Of a DNA stretch of 8,799 bases, positions 6,891-8,799 are shown piece after piece. The position numbers were made by a program, and so were the translations under genes. How positions within the stretch are numbered: position 1 is the first letter of the stretch; every line of letters starts with the position of its first letter. This stretch comes from an uncultured Verrucomicrobiota bacterium (GTDB lineage Bacteria > Verrucomicrobiota > Kiritimatiellia > RFP12 > UBA1067), in assembly GCA_937901395.1 (NCBI GenBank), contig CALCDB010000154.1, forward strand, positions 1 through 8,799, given 5' to 3'. The notes under the pieces were generated by a model. The model saw nothing but the letters and a program-made list of their open reading frames with translations, made no database searches and was not told the DNA's origin.

Positions 6891-6919
6891 AGTATATCTA
6901 AATGCTGTGAATTAGTCAA
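6891..6919 (-). promoter_or_regulatory. Predicted sigma70-type promoter for the permease-galK operon
   Basis: TTGACT (6919-6914) and TATACT (6896-6891) on the minus strand are separated by exactly 17 bases; each hexamer differs from the E. coli consensus at one position. Transcription would start near 6884, about 26 bases before the permease ATG. The -35 box begins one base after the end of the 31-base palindrome at 6921-6951, so a regulator bound there would sit where activators or upstream repressors often act. This is a reading by consensus; I have no expression evidence. Confidence 0.65.
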
Positions 6920-6920
6920 C

Positions 6921-6951
6921 CGTTTCAGGGTCATTAAATGACCCCGAAACG
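6921..6951 (-). repeat. 31-base near-perfect palindrome over the galM stop codon (RNA hairpin or operator)
   Basis: Plus-strand arms CGTTTCAGGGTCA (6921-6933) and TGACCCCGAAACG (6939-6951) flank a 5-base loop holding the galM TAA. Twelve of 13 positions pair in Watson-Crick fashion. The remaining pair is A/C when read on the plus strand but G-U when transcribed from the minus strand, so only the galM-sense RNA forms an uninterrupted 13-base-pair stem. There is no T-run on either side, so it is not a standard intrinsic terminator. It may protect or process the galM 3' end, act as an atypical terminator, or serve as a DNA operator just upstream of the permease -35 box. Confidence 0.7.
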
Positions 6952-8037
6952 AAATTCCGTGGAAGTGGAATACTTCTCGCCCGCCTTGATAAAAACCGTA
7001 GGCCATTTCGGCTTGTTCGGCGAATCCGGGGCGTGCTGAGTTTCCAATGCGACTCCACAACGGAATGACAAATGCTCTCCGCCCTTTGCGGTCTGATCAT
7101 AACTCGCCCAATTGGCGGTGTAGACCTGCATGCATGGTTCAGTCGTCCAAACTTCCACCTTGCGACCATTTAACGGACAACTCACTTCGCCAGCATAAAT
7201 AAGCTTCTTCGCCTTCTTCCCAGTCGCCATCTCACCCTTGTCCAACACCCAGCAATGGTCATAGCCCTTGCCAATTTCAAGATCTTTATCAGCAGCGTTA
7301 ATCTTTTCACCAATACGCATACCCTTGGTGAAATCGAACGGCGTTCCCTTGACCGCCTTTAATTTCCCCGTTGGAATCTGTCCTGCATCGGTAGGCAAAT
7401 AGTTTTTGGCGGCAATCTTCATCACATGATCTTCGATGGTCCCGCCGGCTTCGCCCTTGAAGTTGAAATACACATGCTGAGTCATGTTGATTGGCGATTC
7501 CTTATCAGGAATCGCCTCGTAGTCGACTCGCCATACATTCTTTGCGCTGAGCGTATACGTGACCTTGATCTCGACATTACCCGGGAAGCCCTCTTCGCCA
7601 TCCTTCGAGGTATGGGTGAATACGATTCCCACATCCGTTCCTTTGATGAATGGCTTTGCATCCCATACATACGCGTTCCACCCACGCGCCCCTCCGTGCA
7701 GATTGCACCCAATGCCGCCTGGAGCATTGTTAAGCGCCGGCAACTTGTAGGTCTTGCCGCGCATCTTGAATACGCCCTTCGCGATGCGATTGCCATATCG
7801 ACCTATGATGCAACCCCAATAAGGATCGCCATTATCCCAGCCCGATGGATCATCGAACCCAACGACCACATCCCGTAATTTACCCCGCTTGTCCGGCGTG
7901 AAGAGCTTGACGATCTTACCGCCATAATCGGACACTTCCATCACGACACCACCGGCGCCATGCAAGGTGAACTTTTTCGCTTTTTCGCCGTACTTCGTCT
8001 TACCGAACGCGGCAACTTCAAATGTTGGCTTTTTCAT
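6934..8037 (-). CDS. galM: Aldose 1-epimerase (mutarotase)
   Basis: Interconverts the alpha and beta anomers of galactose, glucose and related sugars, supplying alpha-galactose to galactokinase. There is no signal peptide, so it is cytoplasmic. From the ATG it has 367 residues, slightly longer than the usual 340 or so. Family landmarks: GRYGNRIAKG (79-88), NLHGGARGWN (112-121, catalytic-acid His114), SKDGEEGFPG (144-153), NMTQHVYFNF (184-193, His188), LPTDAGQIPTG (214-224), YDHCW (259-263, Asp260) and ALETQHAPDSPN (330-341, catalytic-base Glu332). The frame stays open to a TTG at 8085, but those codons run through a promoter and encode no family sequence, so I choose the ATG at 8037-8035. No Shine-Dalgarno is visible; a promoter whose -10 box ends 7 bases before the ATG implies a leaderless messenger. 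It begins 13 bases after the amidase stop, and its own stop lies in the loop of a strong palindrome. Confidence 0.94.
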   Translation of the reverse strand: MKKPTFEVAAFGKTKYGEKAKKFTLHGAGGVVMEVSDYGGKIVKLFTPDKRGKLRDVVVGFDDPSGWDNGDPYWGCIIGRYGNRIAKGVFKMRGKTYKLPALNNAPGGIGCNLHGGARGWNAYVWDAKPFIKGTDVGIVFTHTSKDGEEGFPGNVEIKVTYTLSAKNVWRVDYEAIPDKESPINMTQHVYFNFKGEAGGTIEDHVMKIAAKNYLPTDAGQIPTGKLKAVKGTPFDFTKGMRIGEKINAADKDLEIGKGYDHCWVLDKGEMATGKKAKKLIYAGEVSCPLNGRKVEVWTTEPCMQVYTANWASYDQTAKGGEHLSFRCGVALETQHAPDSPNKPKWPTVFIKAGEKYSTSTEFRFGVI

Positions 8038-8044
8038 GGCGATA

Positions 8045-8073
8045 ATTATATCATAATCTCGCCCAATCTGCAA
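8045..8073 (-). promoter_or_regulatory. Predicted sigma70-type promoter for leaderless galM
   Basis: TTGCAG (8073-8068) and a perfect TATAAT (8050-8045) on the minus strand are spaced by exactly 17 bases. The -35 box and spacer are within the last codons of the amidase gene, and the TATAAT begins right after its TGA stop. Only 7 bases (8044-8038) separate the -10 box from the galM ATG, so the transcript should begin at or within a base or two of the A of the start codon. The region around the -10 box (8041-8058) is also an imperfect 18-base palindrome (7 of 9 pairs), possibly an operator but AT-rich. Confidence 0.65.
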
Positions 8074-8704
8074 AGCCCTCCGCAATAGCTTTCGCCGTTT
8101 CCTTTCTGCGCGCTTTATCTAAAATCGCCTTTTCTCCCTCTGGCGACGAAATGAAATCAACTTCTATCAGGCAACTTGGAATCTCCGGGTTTCGCGTCAC
8201 TGCGAAGTTCGCATGCTTCACTCCGCGACTCTCCGGCGCTCCTTTTAGTGCTTGCGCCAACTTGCGCTCTATCGCGCTCGCCAATCTCTCGCCTATCTCG
8301 TTCCACGCATACACCGTCTCGTAACGCACGGCATTGGGATCCACTCCCGGCGCCGTTGCATTGTGATGAATTGAAATGAACGCATCGGCCTCCACGAGGC
8401 ATGCGACCTTGGGTCTATCCAACAATTCAATCTCCTCGTCTTCATCGCGCGTCATCACGACCTTGTAGCCTCGTAATATAATTTCATCACGAACATCCTT
8501 GGCCAATAGAAGATTCACGTCTTTCTCCAAAGTGCCGCTCGGCCCCTTCGCCCCCTCGTTCGCGCCGCCATGCCCAGCATCGATGACCACGATGCCCGTA
8601 CGATTCGTACGCGGCTCGTCATCGGCATAATAAAGCTTATAATACGGCTCCTCGATCGCGCTCGTTCCAACCGCGGCCGCAAGAAATAGGGCACCGATCA
8701 TCAT
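8051..8704 (-). CDS. N-acetylmuramoyl-L-alanine amidase (Amidase_3 family), exported
   Basis: A zinc amidase that cuts the bond between N-acetylmuramic acid and the peptide stem of peptidoglycan, acting in the periplasm in cell separation or wall turnover. A short signal peptide is apparent (MMIGALFLAAAVGTSA, likely cleaved after residue 16). The catalytic domain fills about 36-215: VIDAGHGG (40-47, zinc His45), LEKDVNL (59-65, zinc Glu60), VVMTRDED (82-89), DRPKVA (96-101), FISIHHNA (109-116, zinc His113) and SCLIEVDFISSPEGE (177-191, catalytic Glu181). There is no AMIN, SPOR or LysM domain, so it is a minimal 217-residue enzyme; attachment or activation would need another protein. The first ATG (8704) overlaps the stop of the preceding gene as ATGA and lacks a clear ribosome site, suggesting translational coupling; a second ATG follows directly. 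Its 3' end carries the galM promoter. Confidence 0.92.
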   Translation of the reverse strand: MMIGALFLAAAVGTSAIEEPYYKLYYADDEPRTNRTGIVVIDAGHGGANEGAKGPSGTLEKDVNLLLAKDVRDEIILRGYKVVMTRDEDEEIELLDRPKVACLVEADAFISIHHNATAPGVDPNAVRYETVYAWNEIGERLASAIERKLAQALKGAPESRGVKHANFAVTRNPEIPSCLIEVDFISSPEGEKAILDKARRKETAKAIAEGFADWARL

Positions 8705-8799
8705 CCGATCGCCAGCATGGCCTCGATTGCCCTACGCGCCTTCTCTGCAATCGCCTCCGGAACCCTTCCCTCGAACTCCAAAAATCGAAGCGAGTCACG
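8701..8799 (-). CDS. C-terminal fragment of an upstream gene, possibly quinolinate synthase (NadA)
   Basis: Only the last 32 residues are inside the window, ending PEAIAEKARRAIEAMLAIG and a TGA at 8703-8701. The pattern 'peei.ekArrpierMLel' at the extreme C-terminus resembles the end of quinolinate synthase NadA, the iron-sulfur enzyme that condenses iminoaspartate with dihydroxyacetone phosphate in NAD synthesis. The fragment contains none of the cluster cysteines, so the name is a tentative guess; other helical C-termini could look alike. What is firm is that the frame is open from the window edge and that its stop overlaps the amidase start by 4 bases (ATGA), implying a shared transcript. 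Confidence 0.45.
   Translation of the reverse strand, partial: RDSLRFLEFEGRVPEAIAEKARRAIEAMLAIG

Noticed and set aside
6921..6951. Intrinsic (rho-independent) terminator for galM
   Set aside because: The stem is strong, but no T-run follows on either strand; the bases after it on the sense strand are GTTGACTAATT. I report it as a palindrome with open function instead.
8041..8058. Imperfect 18-base palindrome over the galM -10 box as an operator
   Set aside because: Seven of nine positions match, but the stretch is almost all A and T and shares no sequence with the palindrome at 6921-6951, so chance is likely; mentioned only within the promoter entry.
8038..8085. Upstream extension of galM to a TTG at 8085
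   Set aside because: The extra 16 residues are encoded by the -35, spacer and -10 of a near-perfect promoter and by the end of the amidase gene, and do not resemble the start of aldose epimerases.

Overview
All nine genes in this window lie on the minus strand, so transcription runs from high to low coordinates. Spacing is tight: overlaps of 4 and 20 bases and gaps of 2 to 75 bases. There is no gene-free stretch of 300 bases, and I saw no rRNA, tRNA, CRISPR array, insertion sequence or phage gene. A membrane-anchored PpiD/SurA-like chaperone, a signal-peptide FecR-domain protein, a secreted cell-wall amidase and a GspE/PilB ATPase indicate a bacterium with a Gram-negative type envelope. The sequence looks chromosomal. 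Protein style (FecR-domain protein without a sigma factor, 'GNHTDYN' galactokinase, parvulin-less PpiD relative) makes me think of the PVC group (Kiritimatiellota/Verrucomicrobiota-like), but this is an impression that the sequence alone cannot prove.

Layout in the direction of transcription: (i) 8799-8051, the tail of an upstream gene (possibly nadA) overlapping a periplasmic N-acetylmuramoyl-L-alanine amidase by an ATGA junction. (ii) 8073-6934, a sigma70-type promoter buried in the end of the amidase gene that fires directly onto the ATG of an aldose 1-epimerase (galM), predicting a leaderless mRNA. (iii) 6951-6884, a near-perfect 31-base palindrome over the galM stop codon, followed at once by a second strong promoter. 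(iv) 6858-4357, an FHS-family sugar permease and galactokinase (galK). (v) 4332-1612, a secreted FecR-domain protein with a cysteine cluster and acidic tail, then a PpiD-like membrane-anchored chaperone that also ends in an acidic tail. (vi) 1606-1, dUTPase (dut), peptide deformylase (def, probable TTG start inside dut) and the first 216 residues of a GspE/PilB-type secretion or pilus ATPase that runs off the window.

The epimerase, permease and galactokinase make a coherent sugar-entry module: import of a hexose such as galactose, conversion of beta to alpha anomer, and phosphorylation to galactose 1-phosphate. galT and galE are not in the window. No terminator is visible between galK and the envelope and housekeeping genes, so the second promoter may drive an unusual mixed operon. 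The points most worth a second look are the promoter/palindrome architecture around galM and the FecR-like/PpiD-like pair with matching acidic C-termini.
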